Shown here one piece after another: positions 22,346 through 33,271 of a stretch of DNA of 64,000 nt (positions are counted from its first letter, which is position 1; each line of letters begins with the position of its first letter). A model generated the notes under the pieces. That model did no database searches. It saw only the letters and a list, made by a program, of their open reading frames with translations, and was not told the origin of the DNA. This DNA is from Talpa occidentalis (Eukaryota > Chordata > Mammalia > Eulipotyphla > Talpidae): positions 84,362,678 through 84,426,677 of the forward strand of contig NW_023602073.1 of the NCBI RefSeq assembly GCF_014898055.3. Direction: 5' to 3'. The translations under genes and the position numbers were made by a program.

Positions 22346-22797
22346 ATTTTTTCTCCTCCCCCCCAAAAAAAAGGGCAAGATGAGTGTAATCTTCTATATA
22401 CTGATATGATATGACACACTTTTGACATGCTTATACACATAATAACTCCTGTGTTGATATTCAGAAGATTATGTTGGTATTATCTAGATATTTCTTTGGT
22501 TGGCTTAGACAGTCTCAGAACATACAGAGAAGATTGGATATCATTATTGGCATAATTCTTTATAATCCAGAAGGTGATCCCAGCCCACTATGTTAAGTTG
22601 ACTTATGGGTTGACATTGTGTATTCAGAGAGTTGACATATTGATCTCTGAGATATGCCTATTTAATGCTGACTCCAGGCCTTAATGCTTTCTTCAAAACA
22701 TAGTTGTCTTCCATCTGTCGATTGCATGAGCTGATTACACTCCTAATCATGAGGCCCTAAAATGATACAGAATTTTATCATTTGCTTTTTGTCATTT
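22346..22797. other. Non-coding, nothing recognised
   Basis: No assignable feature. Confidence 0.45.
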
Positions 22798-22814
22798 AAA
22801 ACTATATTAAACTA

Positions 22815-23132
22815 GGGCCTCCCCGGTGGCGCAGCGGTTGAGCGCTGGGTTGAAGCTGCCCGCGGCCTCTGCGGCGCCGGTTCGATCCCCGGCTGCTCCC
22901 CGGCCACCAGAGGAGGGTCCCACATGGTGTGCAGACCTCTCCTGCCACCCGCTGCTCCCCTCAGCAGTGTGCTTCGGTCCTTCTGCCTGCTCTGCTCCCT
23001 GCTCTGGCTCTGGTGAATTCTCTCACCCTCCCGTGCTTCTGACTGTACCCAGTGCATGTATAAACAAAACAAACAAACAAATAAATAAAATTAAAACATG
23101 CCTCTATTAAAAAAAATAAAAAAATAAAAAAT
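22815..23132 (+). mobile_element. tRNA-derived SINE, sense, youngest-looking copy
   Basis: Head GGGCCTCCCCGGTGGCGCAG with intact CpGs, B-box GGTTCGATCCCC, and a complete body ending in a long mixed A-rich tail (AAACAAACAAATAAATAAAA and AATAAAAAAATAAAA). A perfect 17-bp target-site duplication, AAAACTATATTAAACTA, lies at 22798-22814 and 23133-23149. The retained CpG density and perfect duplication suggest a recent insertion. Confidence 0.95.
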
Positions 23133-23149
23133 AAAACTATATTAAACTA

Positions 23150-24738
23150 TATTCCTGTGATAAATAAAGACATGTTCCATGTTTATCAAACTTTTCTCCT
23201 GAAACACCTTCAGTGGTGAAGTGGTGATATCTCCAGAAGAACTGAAGGCAGAGCCAAGAACAGCTAAAGGGAAGAGGATTGTTTAAGTCTTGAGTTTTAC
23301 CTTAAAAATTCATGAGACTTTAACTTTCCACTTACTATTTTCTCATGTTTATCTTACTAAAAAATTTTCCAAAATCTTCCAGTAAATATAGAACATCCTT
23401 CTCAAAAGTCCATGTTTATTCTTTATCTTCAAATTTCCTCTAAAACACTGCTTAATTACTCCCTGGAAATAATAAGCCAGAATCTTAAGGCTAGATGTCC
23501 ATACCTGTGAGTTAAGCAGCTGAGATTTTCAGTGCAGGCCATAGCTATAAATCACAGTTAATTGAGCAAAAGACATATCAAACTAGAACTATAATCTAGC
23601 ACTAAAATCTTTCTCTATTAATTCAGTAGTTCATATGGAGTTCACATTAGCCTGTAGGCTAACTGATAGCAAGATTCTTTTCATGTATCCTCCAGAGAAA
23701 AGACTCCTCTTTAGCTTTCCTAGTTCTCTGTTTCTTTGTTGCTTTGAAATATAATCCTCAAGGAGGCTCAATGGAGGGCCAGTGGAGCGAGCACTAGCTG
23801 AAAAATTCTAGTAACAGCCTGAGATCATAAGACAAAGCAGCCATTCTCTCTATTCAAAAGAGGGATCAGTTTTACTGCTGAGCAGTACACATACAGAGGG
23901 AAGTACAGCGGTCCTGGGCTGTGATACAATGTCTGGGTAGGTATTTTAAATGATAAATAGTAGACATTTAGGTAGTCCTGTGAGTAGGTTTACCTGTATT
24001 TGAAGAAGTACTGGCTGAGGGCCAGCCGGCCTAGATTTTGGGACTCCATCTTCATCTCCTTTATGTTTTACTTTTGTGCAATCCTGACTGTCCCACCTGT
24101 GATTGTCTTAAAGCCACTACCTGGGAGGAAAATGTTCATGTTCAGCAGTGTTGCTGACTTCACTATGCAGCACTGGAAAGTCCCCAGGCCATTTCTGTAT
24201 TTGTGTAATCATACTAAGATGGTCTTCCCTTTTGCTCTTCATAAAGGTGAGTGAAATTCAGAGCAGAATATGCTAATACTGATGATAAGAAGCCTTGAAC
24301 ACCATAAGCTATAATTCAACAAGATATAATTAGAGGCTATGTCTAAAAGGCAAGGTGGAGTAATGATCTTTTTAATTCTGGTGTGAGGAACCATACTCAG
24401 AAACATTTCTAATCTTTTAGTATTTTTATAATGCACAGTAAAGCTTTAAGTTTGTAGGAGAAGGGGAAGAAATATTTTAAAGTGTCTGCCAAAATTCCAG
24501 ACTTTCTGACTAGGAAAGACTGCTTTGGCTAAATTCAAAAGAAATTATTGTTTGCAAAAATATTCAACTTAACTAGAGTTTTTGTGGGGAAAGAGTAAGA
24601 GGAAATTCACCTAAACATTACTCCCCAAGAAAGGAACACTCAGAGTTGGAATGCAGAGTGTTATGTTTGCCAAGGAAGAGAATAGATTTTAAATACTTAC
24701 ATTCTAATGAAAGAAAAGTTTTAAGGTTAAAAAAAAAA
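23150..24738. other. Non-coding, nothing recognised
   Basis: No gene or repeat recognised. The open frame at 24000-24254 has no family resemblance. Confidence 0.45.
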
Positions 24739-24754
24739 AAATGGAGATACCATG

Positions 24755-25018
24755 GGCCTCCCCGGTGGCGCAGCAGTTGAGCACTGGACTGGAAGCTGCC
24801 TGCAGCCTCTGCAGCGCCAGTTCAATCCCCGGCCGCCGGCCTGGGTCCCACATGGCGCGCAGACCTCTCCTGCCACCCGCTGCTCCCCTCAGCAGTGTAT
24901 TTCGTCAGTCTGCCTGTTCTGTTCCCCACTCTGGCTCTGGTGAATTCTCTCACCCTCCCGTGCTTCTGACTGTCCTCAGTGCTTGTATAACTAAATTAAA
25001 AAAAAATAAAAAATAAAG
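24755..25018 (+). mobile_element. tRNA-derived SINE, sense
   Basis: GGCCTCCCCGGTGGCGCAGC head, the body, and a TAACTAAATTAAAAAAAAAT tail. A perfect 15-16-bp target-site duplication, AAATGGAGATACCATG, lies at 24739-24754 and 25019-25034. Confidence 0.94.
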
Positions 25019-25034
25019 AAATGGAGATACCATG

Positions 25035-26885
25035 TAGTTAATAGATCATTATCCTTGAGAAACAAGTGGAGTCAGAGCCAGAAAACACCTTCTGGATCAT
25101 GATAGTAGAGAAGAAAGAGGGAAAGGATGGATCAGACTGCAGCTACCTGTATGCAGCCTAAATCCATAAAGGTCTTCAAATAACCTGCCACTTTTAGGGT
25201 GCATAACAGAACCCCAGCCATTCATATCAAATCATATGAGATATCTTAAACCTCTAATCTGCCTTGTAAAGCCTCTAAGAAACCACCTAATAAAGCTCAT
25301 TCCTACCATCCATTCATTGTTGCTCTCTGAGCTTCATCTCCACTTTAAGTTATGTCAGAAGGAAGCAGTTTACCTTCTCTGCCAAGGAATGACTTCCACA
25401 GTCAGTTACACATCTTTAATAACCCTCTTTTATATTAAACATTTCAGGCAGTAACATAAATATCAAGCTCATTAAGTTAACACTTAGCACTCATGGAATC
25501 ACCAAAACCTCCCTAGGACAAGAAAACTTTTATATTTTGACATTCATTTCTTTAATCATTTGTAAAATAACAAAGTTTGCCTGTCTAGTTGACAAGAATT
25601 TTCTTACAAGGGTCATGCAAAATAAATAATGTACATAACCCATAAACTGCAAAAGCAAAGTACATCCCAAGCTTAGATTTCAAACAAAGTTTATTGTGTT
25701 TTAACTTTTTTCCATGAGTTCCTATCTGAAAAATTATTTAAAATCATGGAAATGACCCAACATATATTTGTTTTACTTAACTTTTGAGAAGCATCTTTTA
25801 TCCCTCTATGTCAAACTTGACAATAGAGACTTTTATTGTGCAACAGTTTTCATAGATTTTTTAACACAAATTACATGAATTTTACTAGTTAGGTATATTT
25901 ACTTTAATGGGGTAATGAGGCTAAAACAGAACAATTTACAACTTGGAATATTGTTCACCTGCCGAATTCAAATTTTATAGTCATCGCAGATCTCCAGAGG
26001 AGTATTCTTACTTGCTCATTGATCAGCTTTCTTTATTTCATCCCTCCTCACTCCTTAGTTTAAAAGCAACAAATAGTACCTATATTTCCCAATATTTTCC
26101 TTTGTGTCAAATAATAAATTGTAAAAACCCTTTCAATAGTTATAGTTGATGGTATTTTGATGTTCCCATTTGTACAAGGTTAATTTATGTTATTTGTATT
26201 GCCTAGCTTCTTGCCAGAGCACACTATCTTTTTCTTACTTACAAAATAGATTTACTAGCAACTGCTTTTGAGCATATCTAGGAATGTTTTTAGTTGAGGT
26301 CTTTATTTATGAGAAAATACAGAGGGTCTAGTACAGTGTTATACAGTGTATAAATCTATATATACCAGCTTAATATTGTATTAGTATAATAGATACTAGT
26401 CTCTTAGGTATCAAAGCTAGCCCTGGATGTTTTACATTTATCATTTGTATTCCTTAAAGCTAGTTTCCACTTTACATAAAAGGAATTTAAGATAAGCAGC
26501 TTTGCAAAAACTGTATCAGTGGCAATGGATATAAGTGTAGATTTGTGTAGTGTTAATAAGGCAAAAATATGTGTGTAGATAGTAGATGAACACATGGGTA
26601 GATAGAAAAACTTTTGTTTTTGTTTATAGTGCTTAATTATTTAATAGCTATTTGAATAAATATACTCTAATCACAAAGACTGTTTTCTATAGGTGTGAAC
26701 ATAATAGCATTGATAGTAAATTATGTTTGCTGGTCTTAGAAATCCTCTTTGTAAATGGTAGTTTTGGAAAGGTTATTTTCCATTGTTATCATGATTTGGA
26801 TCATGAATCATAAATAAAAGTAAATTTTAAAGATGTCTCTTTTGTAGAGTAGTAACTTTGAGTAATCTGCTAGTAGGGATGGTGT
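25035..26885. other. Non-coding, nothing recognised
   Basis: AT-rich intronic sequence. No coding, RNA or repeat assignment. Confidence 0.45.
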
Positions 26886-27269
26886 TTTCATTTCTCATTG
26901 CTGCTATAACAAATTATTTTTAAAAATTAGTGGCTTCAAACAACTGAAGTGAATTATTTAACAGTTCTATAGGTCAGAGTCTAAAATGGATCACAATATA
27001 GGAAGAATTATTTTCCTTCTGAAGGATCTTGGGAAGAATCCATTTTCTTACCCTCCCATTTTCTGCCTTCAGTCTTTAGTTCACAGCCCTCTTTCATCTT
27101 CCAAGCCAAAATGGTGTTTGATTAGCAAACTTAATTGTACCTTCAACCATAGTTCCCCCCTTGCCATGTAATGTGGCCTACAATTCTATAAATTAAGACA
27201 TAAGTATCTTTTGGGGTCAAGGAGACTGGGATTAGAGGGGATGAGAGGATAGTATTGTATTTACCACAG
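26886..27269 (-). mobile_element. Ancient LTR-like repeat (MaLR-like), antisense
   Basis: CATTGCTGCTATAACAAATT, TTAGTGGCTTCAAACAACTG, ACAGTTCTATAGGTCAGAGT, ATTAGCAAACTTAATTGTACC, TTGCCATGTAATGTGGCC and a TTTACCACAG end reproduce a widely repeated mammalian LTR-type consensus read in antisense. The subfamily is not certain. Confidence 0.6.
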
Positions 27270-27599
27270 ATTTAAATTTTGTAGGTTCTGAAGTTTATAG
27301 AAAACTATTTAAGAAAATAAATTGAAAAAATTACAAATACAAAAGTAGGGACTAAAAGACATTTTTCTTTATGATGAGAAAAAAAATGACACAAAATACA
27401 GACTTTTTGAAAGGCAAACTGCATAAATTTATCCCACTTAACCCAAACTAATTTTATCTTCAGTTGTTTATTATATCCACATATCAGAAAAAAGTAGCTT
27501 CATGATCATAATGCCATTCAAAATTTCCTTTTGTTTCAGCTAAATTAAAAATAAGTAGAATCCTTGCCAAAATTGTCTTTACTGGCTTCTAACTAGCTT

Positions 27600-27790
27600 T
27601 TTTGTTTTTTAATTGAGGTCACATTGTTTTACAACACTGTGTATGATTTAAAGGATCACCACATGCAGCCCCAAGTCACACTCCCAAGTCCTCCACCAAA
27701 TTAATTCATTTTTATTTATGTCATTTTTTGCATTAGTTTAGTTGTCCAGTTCCTTGGGTTCTGGGAGATGTGATAGAAAAAATATATATA
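27600..27790 (-). mobile_element. L1 3' UTR fragment, antisense
   Basis: TTTTTTAATTGAGGTCACATTGTTTTACAACACTG and a CTCCACCAAATTAATTC segment match the antisense L1 3' UTR. A short (AT)n lies at the right end. Confidence 0.6.
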
Positions 27791-27829
27791 TACATAGAAT
27801 TCGGGACCAGAAAACCTTGGATCAAGTCA

Positions 27830-27950
27830 TTGCTTATTTGTTTATTCATTTAATGTGTTCCAGGCACTGGGCTGGACCCAGGATAAAATAATAGCAGAGT
27901 AGGCATGGTTTTTGCCCACATTGATTTTACATGGTAACAAAATGACTCAT
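27830..27950 (-). repeat. L2 LINE fragment (left part), antisense
   Basis: TTTATTCATTTAATGTGTTCCAGGCACTGGGCTGG, then GGTTTTTGCCCACATTGATTTTAC, is the antisense L2 3' end. It is split by the SINE at 27968. Confidence 0.65.
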
Positions 27951-27967
27951 ATAAGCAAGGTCTTCTT

Positions 27968-28004
27968 TTTTTTCTTCTAAAGATTTATTTATTTGTTTGT
28001 TTGT

Positions 28005-28047
<43 letters not shown>

Positions 28048-28223
28048 TGCAAGCACTGGGTACAGTCAGAAGTGCGGGAGGGTGAGAGAATTCACCAGAG
28101 CCAGAGCAGGGAGCAGAACAGGCAGAAGGACCGAAGTACACTGCTGAGGGGAGCAGTGGGTGCGGCAGGAGAGGTCTGCGTGCCATGTGGGACCCTCGCT
28201 GGCAGCTGGGGAACGAACCGGCG
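27968..28223 (-). mobile_element. tRNA-derived SINE, antisense, 5' truncated
   Basis: A (TTTA)n-expanded tail of about 70 bp at 27980-28047, then the body, ending at the reverse complement of the B-box (GAACGAACCGGCG). The first ~60 bp with the A-box are missing. A target-site duplication of 17 bp with one mismatch, ATAAGCAAGGTCTTCTT against ATAAGCAAGTTCTTCTT, lies at 27951-27967 and 28224-28240. Confidence 0.93.
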
Positions 28224-28240
28224 ATAAGCAAGTTCTTCTT

Positions 28241-28700
28241 AAAGACCTTAAATGTTATGAAAAAATATGTGATCCTATGTAGTCCTACAAGGGAAACCAA
28301 CCTAGACAGGTGACATTGAGGTGAACTCCAGGACCTATGGCGTGAGGCAGAATGATCCAGACAGAGGAAATAGTGAAGGGAGATTTCAGCAAAAGAAATT
28401 GTGGACAAATACCTGTGATAGGAAAGCAGATGCTAATTTCAAGGAGGTCAGAGAAGGTCAGAATATTCAATATAAAGTGGGGAGAAATTGGGAGAGATTA
28501 AGAAAATTCTTGAGAGCAAGTTGTGGCCAGATTCGAATAGGGCTTACGTCTAAGCTTAAGATTTTGGTTTCATCTTAAATGCACTGGGATGCTATTGAAG
28601 GATTCTGCACAAAGATGTGGAATGATCTGATTAGCAGATTTAAAGCTTTTCCTGTTTGTTTTGGATCATGGGACTGGAAAGGGGAAAAAGGCAAGAGTAG
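28241..28700 (-). repeat. L2 LINE fragment (right part), antisense
   Basis: GTGAGGCAGAATGATCCAGACAGAGG, GCTATTGAAGGATTCTGCAC and GTGGAATGATCTGATTAGC follow antisense L2 (gaaggattttaagcaggg, gacatgatctgat). Confidence 0.6.
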
Positions 28701-29765
28701 CTGCAAGAAAAATGAGTTGGATGAATGGAAGTATTTGGAGTTGAGATATAAAGACTAGAGTTATTAACTACTTTGTTCTCTTCAAAAGGACTCTGGTTTG
28801 TGTGTGCCTTTTCACTGATGACTCCTTTTTCAAAAATGTTATTCATTAACCACTATTTAAAACGTACAAAAAAAGTAGAAAGCATACCTGATTGGTTGCT
28901 TTTATGCTGAAATGCATTTATAGTCTGTTTCTTTGACCAGGTGTTTGCATTTTTTTTCTAATTATATAATGAACATGATTTTCTTAAATACAGGAATTTT
29001 AGGCACAAACAAACTAGTTAAGGGGATAATTGGGGAGTTATAATGTTACTTCTCAAATCATGACAGGTCTTCTTTAGCTGATTCTGAAGATTGTCTGATT
29101 TAGTTTTTGCTGTTGGTTTGGGGATGAGAGACATCATCACCCCTAACCCTCACTCCCATTTTTGTGGGCTCAACACCCATTCTAAGACTTGCTGGTCAGG
29201 AAGGTGCCAGCTGCCTTCCTCACCAGATTCTGTGAAGCAGATCTTTGCAGGTTCATTCTGCTGACATTCCTTCTGCATTCCAGGTAGCTCCTTCTCCCTA
29301 ATTAAGCCTGGTCATAGGTCTACCCATCACCCCTGCTTCTATTTTTTATAACTGCATTCTGGATCACCTATTTTTCTGCCTTCCAATTGCCAGTGACATA
29401 AATTATGTTTTCTGTATGGTTTTGTGCATCTTTGTCATGCTTTTAGAGCTCCTTCTGGTAATTTCTACCTTTGCTTGACAGATTATGACTAGGAAACATA
29501 TCATTAGGATACATTCCTCTATTGACAGAGGTATAAGGACACCTTTAAAATATAGTCAAATGGAGAGGCTAACGCAGTACATTTCTCCCATGCTATATCT
29601 GTTGAATTTTTGTCTTTTATGTTTATGTCAAGTGAAACTTACATCACTCTAATCTTGATAAAATAGTAATCAATGACTCATAAAGAAAAAAACTTTCTAA
29701 AACAAAGAGAAAGCATTCTATATTTCCAAAATATTGGCTAAACCACTTAAACTTCCATTTGGCAA
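28701..29765. other. Non-coding, nothing recognised
   Basis: No feature that I can support. Confidence 0.45.
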
Positions 29766-30700
29766 CTGTGTTGGTTGAGCTTCTGAAAAAACAGACTAGA
29801 GACAAAGATTAGACTGCAGGTGGTTTATTTGAGAGGTGATCCCAGGAAGCACCAGCCTGGATTGTAGAGAAATTCAGGAAAAGATTGTAGGAAATGAGAC
29901 AGTATGAGCTGTGTTATTTAGTAGATTACTGCTCTGGGCCACTGAGGCTTGACACATCAACGATCTATGTGACACATTATAGGGTATAGAGGTGTGTCCC
30001 CTGCGGGTGACAAAGCTAGCATTGATACAACTCCCAATTGTTAATGGCTGAGGACTACTTTCAGGCCCATCGGCTTCTTGGCACTTTCCGTCCCTTTTCT
30101 TTGTGGACCCAGCTGAACTGTAGCAATTGGAAGGCGCCTTCAACAGAGATCACAGGTTCCTGCCATGAGACATCATCACTCTAGGAGGAGCAGTGAGTGC
30201 CAGAAGGATATGGGCAGGGCACCAGTGGCTTCTGCTGCTGTAGCCTTGTACCTGGGAGACGTCTCCACCCAGAGTTGTGCAGATTGTTCTATACACAATG
30301 GCACCCCACTAGTGAAGAGCTCTACAGCACCAGCACCCCACCACTAAAGAAATGTAGCTGGTGCCACACCACAAGGTCTAGGAGATTATTTCCACTTTTC
30401 ATAATTTCTCCAAATGTGCAGGATTTATTTGTGGAAGCCCTTTTTTTGGCCTCCTCCCTCTGTACCTTCTATTCTCAGTTCAGACCCGCTGTCAGGACTT
30501 CATTCTTGTTGATGGTCCCTCTCTGTCCAGGGCATTCTACATGGATATGGCTGCCCTCCTCTGTCAGCACCATCCACAGGCATTCTAAGATGCATAATAA
30601 CTTTTTGATAATGTTAGTGTCTTTGTATTTCCAAACCCTTTTGATTACTTTTCTGTACTCATAATTTTTGGCGATCTTGTGTAGGCCCTCAGCTGCAAAC
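29766..30700. repeat. Unclassified old repeat-like sequence
   Basis: GC-richer than its surroundings, with repeat-like composition (for example GACTGCAGGTGGTTTATTTG at 29813). I cannot assign a family. Open frames in it (89 codons at 29874-30143 minus; 155 codons at 30197-30664 plus) lack any recognisable domain. Confidence 0.35.
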
Positions 30701-30726
30701 TTGCCTGGTTCTACATGGCAGCAGGT

Positions 30727-31165
30727 GAAAAAATAGGTCAGGAAGCCCCTATGCCAAAGCCAAGAAGCCCCTATGCCCTAAGCCAAGAGCAAGTGTTTAT
30801 GACAACAATAGATCTACAGGGGGCAACAGCATGATCCATCTTCTGGCCTGGTGGGAGCAGCACCACCAAGTGACGTGGGTAGCAGCAGCCTGGCCCCAGT
30901 GGTAACAGGCTGCTCAGGCCCTCTTGGGCTCTCTTGGCCCCCTCTTTCCTGGCAGCAGATTAAAAAACAAGTCAGGAAGCCCCTATGTGGGGCCAAGTCT
31001 TTATGACAGCAATAGGAGATCTACAGGGAGCAACAGCATAATCTATCCGCTGGCCTGATGGGAGCAGCACAGCCAAGTGACTTGGGCAGCAGCAGTGTGG
31101 CCCCGGTGGTGACAGGCTTCTCAGGCCCCCTTGGGCTCTCCTGGCCCCCTGATTCCTTGCAGCAG
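30727..31165. repeat. Tandem duplication, about 215-bp unit, two copies
   Basis: Copy 1 is about 30737-30955 and copy 2 about 30968-31160. Both carry the same ordered blocks: TCAGGAAGCCCCTATG, GTTTATGACAACAATAG or CTTTATGACAGCAATAGG, ATCTACAGGG(G/A)GCAACAGCAT, GGGAGCAGCAC, GCCCCAGTGGTAACAGGC or GCCCCGGTGGTGACAGGC, and CTTGGGCTCTC(T/C)TGGCCCCC. Copy 1 has an extra partial duplication of the GAAGCCCCTATGCC block at 30739-30780. It probably lies within an old LTR-type repeat. Confidence 0.7.
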
Positions 31166-31169
31166 CGGC

Positions 31170-32900
31170 AACCAAGGCAACAATAGCTGCAGCAGTGGCT
31201 CATGCATTGGATCACCAGGAGCCCAATTAGATTTGATATGATTTTGTAAACAAAGCCAGCACAGGGCCAAGTTTAGACCTAACATACACAAATAGGTTTT
31301 ATGCATGCGAACTATATATCAAGGTTACATGTTATTTACTGTTTTCTTCACATGGAAGACTATATCTCAAGGCTGCATGTTCTCTACTGGGCCACCTGTG
31401 CTAGACGGTCATGGGGAAAAACCATCTGAGAAACTGAGAGAACTCTGTTTTTCATGGACCCTACAACATGCACACATTAAAGAGACTTCTAAACTGCTTC
31501 ATTGAGTTGTTAAAAGTTCAGATGACATCATGTTATTCTTTTGAGGGCAGTTGCATTTTGTCCAAGGGAAAAAGTTCTAAGGTGAGATTTCAGATGTGAC
31601 ACGCACCCTATCCATTATACCCAAAAGAATGAAATAGCTTGATGGGCCCCCTGCTAGTGAGGAAGTCTGCCCATATGCCTTTCTGTATTCTAGAGTTATA
31701 TCATGGTTTTTGTCTTTGTCAATTACTCTGGCCCTAAGGTAACTTGCTTCACTTGTGCCAACAAAGGAAGTTCCACACTGTACATGTTTCCTAATGCTAA
31801 AAAATAGACCAAAACACAGATCAATCCATCAAGCTCTAAGCAGCACATACATTGTTTACCAAGGCACTACTCCACAAGGGATGGACTTCTATCCTTTGCC
31901 ATTTCATGTTTAACAATAGTCTAATTGGAATTCCAAAATGTCAGTTGTAACTGTTCTGAGACAGGCTTAGTTTAACTTGTATTGCTCTACTGTCAATATA
32001 TATTTGATGATATAGTTCATCATCCAAAATGGAATGTCTTTGAGAATAGAAAGGGGACACTATTAATAACATACTAGAACACAGGCATAAAACAAGGACT
32101 GTCCCAAGTTAACCAGAAAGTATGATTACCGTAGTGACTTTTCTTGTACTTGACACACGATAGAGTTAAGGGGAAAAGCAGAACACGCTGGACTCTGATT
32201 CCTCTGTGCCAGTGAACAGGCACCACAGGGAAAATGCTTTTTGGGGAAATGGTTCTGTTGCTCTCGTTTTCCCTCTCTCAGTATAGTATCGTGAAAGAGC
32301 TAAAAAGGTTGACATAGGTTTTGCAGAACATGAGCCTTAACTAGAATTTGCTTTTGACTGTGTGAGTGTGTAAGGGGGAGGAGTTGTTGGTTTTGCAGAC
32401 AGTGATAGTTTCACCACTAACTGCTGCTTATCTCTTAAGTCCTAGTTCTCATAGTGTAGCAATACTAATGCCAGCAAATTAGGATGAGGGTTCACAGGAA
32501 CGTATCTAAAGCACTGAACATTGTGCTTTTTGTATAAGCATAAGAAGTACTCAACAAAAGCCAGACCCTTTTGTGTTCTATGCTTCCCATTTCCCTTGCC
32601 CTACTGTTTATCCTCTGGCAGGAAGGTAGGATGTGACAGAGAGGAGTGAGAGCTGCTGAAACTGATGAGTGATTGAGTGCCTTTTGAAAGTGATCATTTT
32701 GTCAGCTTAAGTGTAGTAGATATGTATTATGAGTGCAAGAAATCTGTATGGAACTTCCTCTTGCCCATGTAAAAGCTCTTGAAAATAGGTTTATCTTGGA
32801 AATCATGCAATAATGCTGGGTCTACCTCTCAGATATTTCTTACATAATGTAAGGAGTTACATCGTATTTGATAACGTAAGCAGCATATTTTAATATCATT
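31170..32900. other. Non-coding, partly repeat-like
   Basis: 31200-31520 resembles old LTR-type sequence but no family is assigned. From 31520 onward I see nothing that I can support. Confidence 0.35.
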
Positions 32901-33059
32901 CGATTTAAGTGTATCTTCATTATATATTTTGAATAACATTTCTAACTAGCAATTTGCAAATTTATGAGATGATACATAGTAAATTTGCTTAGTGATTTTT
33001 CACTTCATGGTCTTATAATAAGCTATAGGAAACAACATCCTTGATAGAAGCAATTTAAT

Positions 33060-33241
33060 CATACTGTGTGTCTGTGTGTGAGATAGTGAAAGGAGGGAGG
33101 GCGGAGGAGGAGTGAGGAGAGGGAGCGAGGGAGCTCTCGTCAGCCCAGGGAGCGCAGATATTCCACCCAGAGAGAAAGCAGAGTTATTTAAACCAGGTCA
33201 GAGCTTCTGTAGCCTTCTGTTTTCCCCTTGAGAACAATTTA
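33060..33241 (+). promoter_or_regulatory. RIMS1: Candidate internal RIMS1 promoter and 5' UTR
   Basis: In an AT-rich, CpG-poor intron this tract turns abruptly purine-rich (GAAAGGAGGGAGGGCGGAGG, then GGGAGCGAGGGAGC) and holds several CpGs within about 60 bp at 33100-33155. It leads directly into a short ATG frame with a perfect splice donor. RIM genes are known to use internal promoters; RIM2 gamma and the RIM3/RIM4 genes make linker-plus-C2B forms. No classic TATA box is obvious; a TTATTTAAA motif at 33184-33192 is a weak possibility. Promoter function is inference from composition and position. Confidence 0.5.
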
Positions 33242-33271
33242 ATGCTGATTATTTTTTCCAAGAAAAATCAG
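33242..33271 (+). CDS. RIMS1: Candidate gamma-type first coding exon of RIMS1
   Basis: ATG at 33242 opens ten codons (MLIIFSKKNQ) ending exactly at CAG|GTAAGT, a perfect donor at 33272. The frame has an upstream TAG within about 35 bases, so this ATG would be the start. The Kozak context is weak (T at -3, C at +4). It ends in phase 0. It would continue in frame into TCGGGCCATAAG only if the downstream exon's second acceptor (after 55080) is used; joining to the first acceptor (after 55078) gives a stop within seven codons. The alternative is a non-coding first exon, with translation starting at the downstream Met codons of the 55079 exon (MAAEMRKM). There is no direct transcript evidence. Confidence 0.4.

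Noticed and set aside
22815..22890. tRNA gene
   Set aside because: A- and B-box-like motifs are there, but as the head of a dispersed SINE; there is no tRNA 3' end and copies recur with target-site duplications.
22826..23110. 94-codon frame (and the similar ones at 13708, 24741, 28037, 46510, 56748)
   Set aside because: All are translations of the SINE body (shared LSCRPLLPSAV- and CSGSGEFSHPP-like text), not genes.
30197..30664. 155-codon open frame
   Set aside because: No recognisable domain; lies in old repeat-like sequence.
31550..31980. Endogenous retroviral integrase-like text
   Set aside because: A few suggestive words only (for example CACTACTCCACAAGGGATGG); no ordered catalytic motif could be followed.
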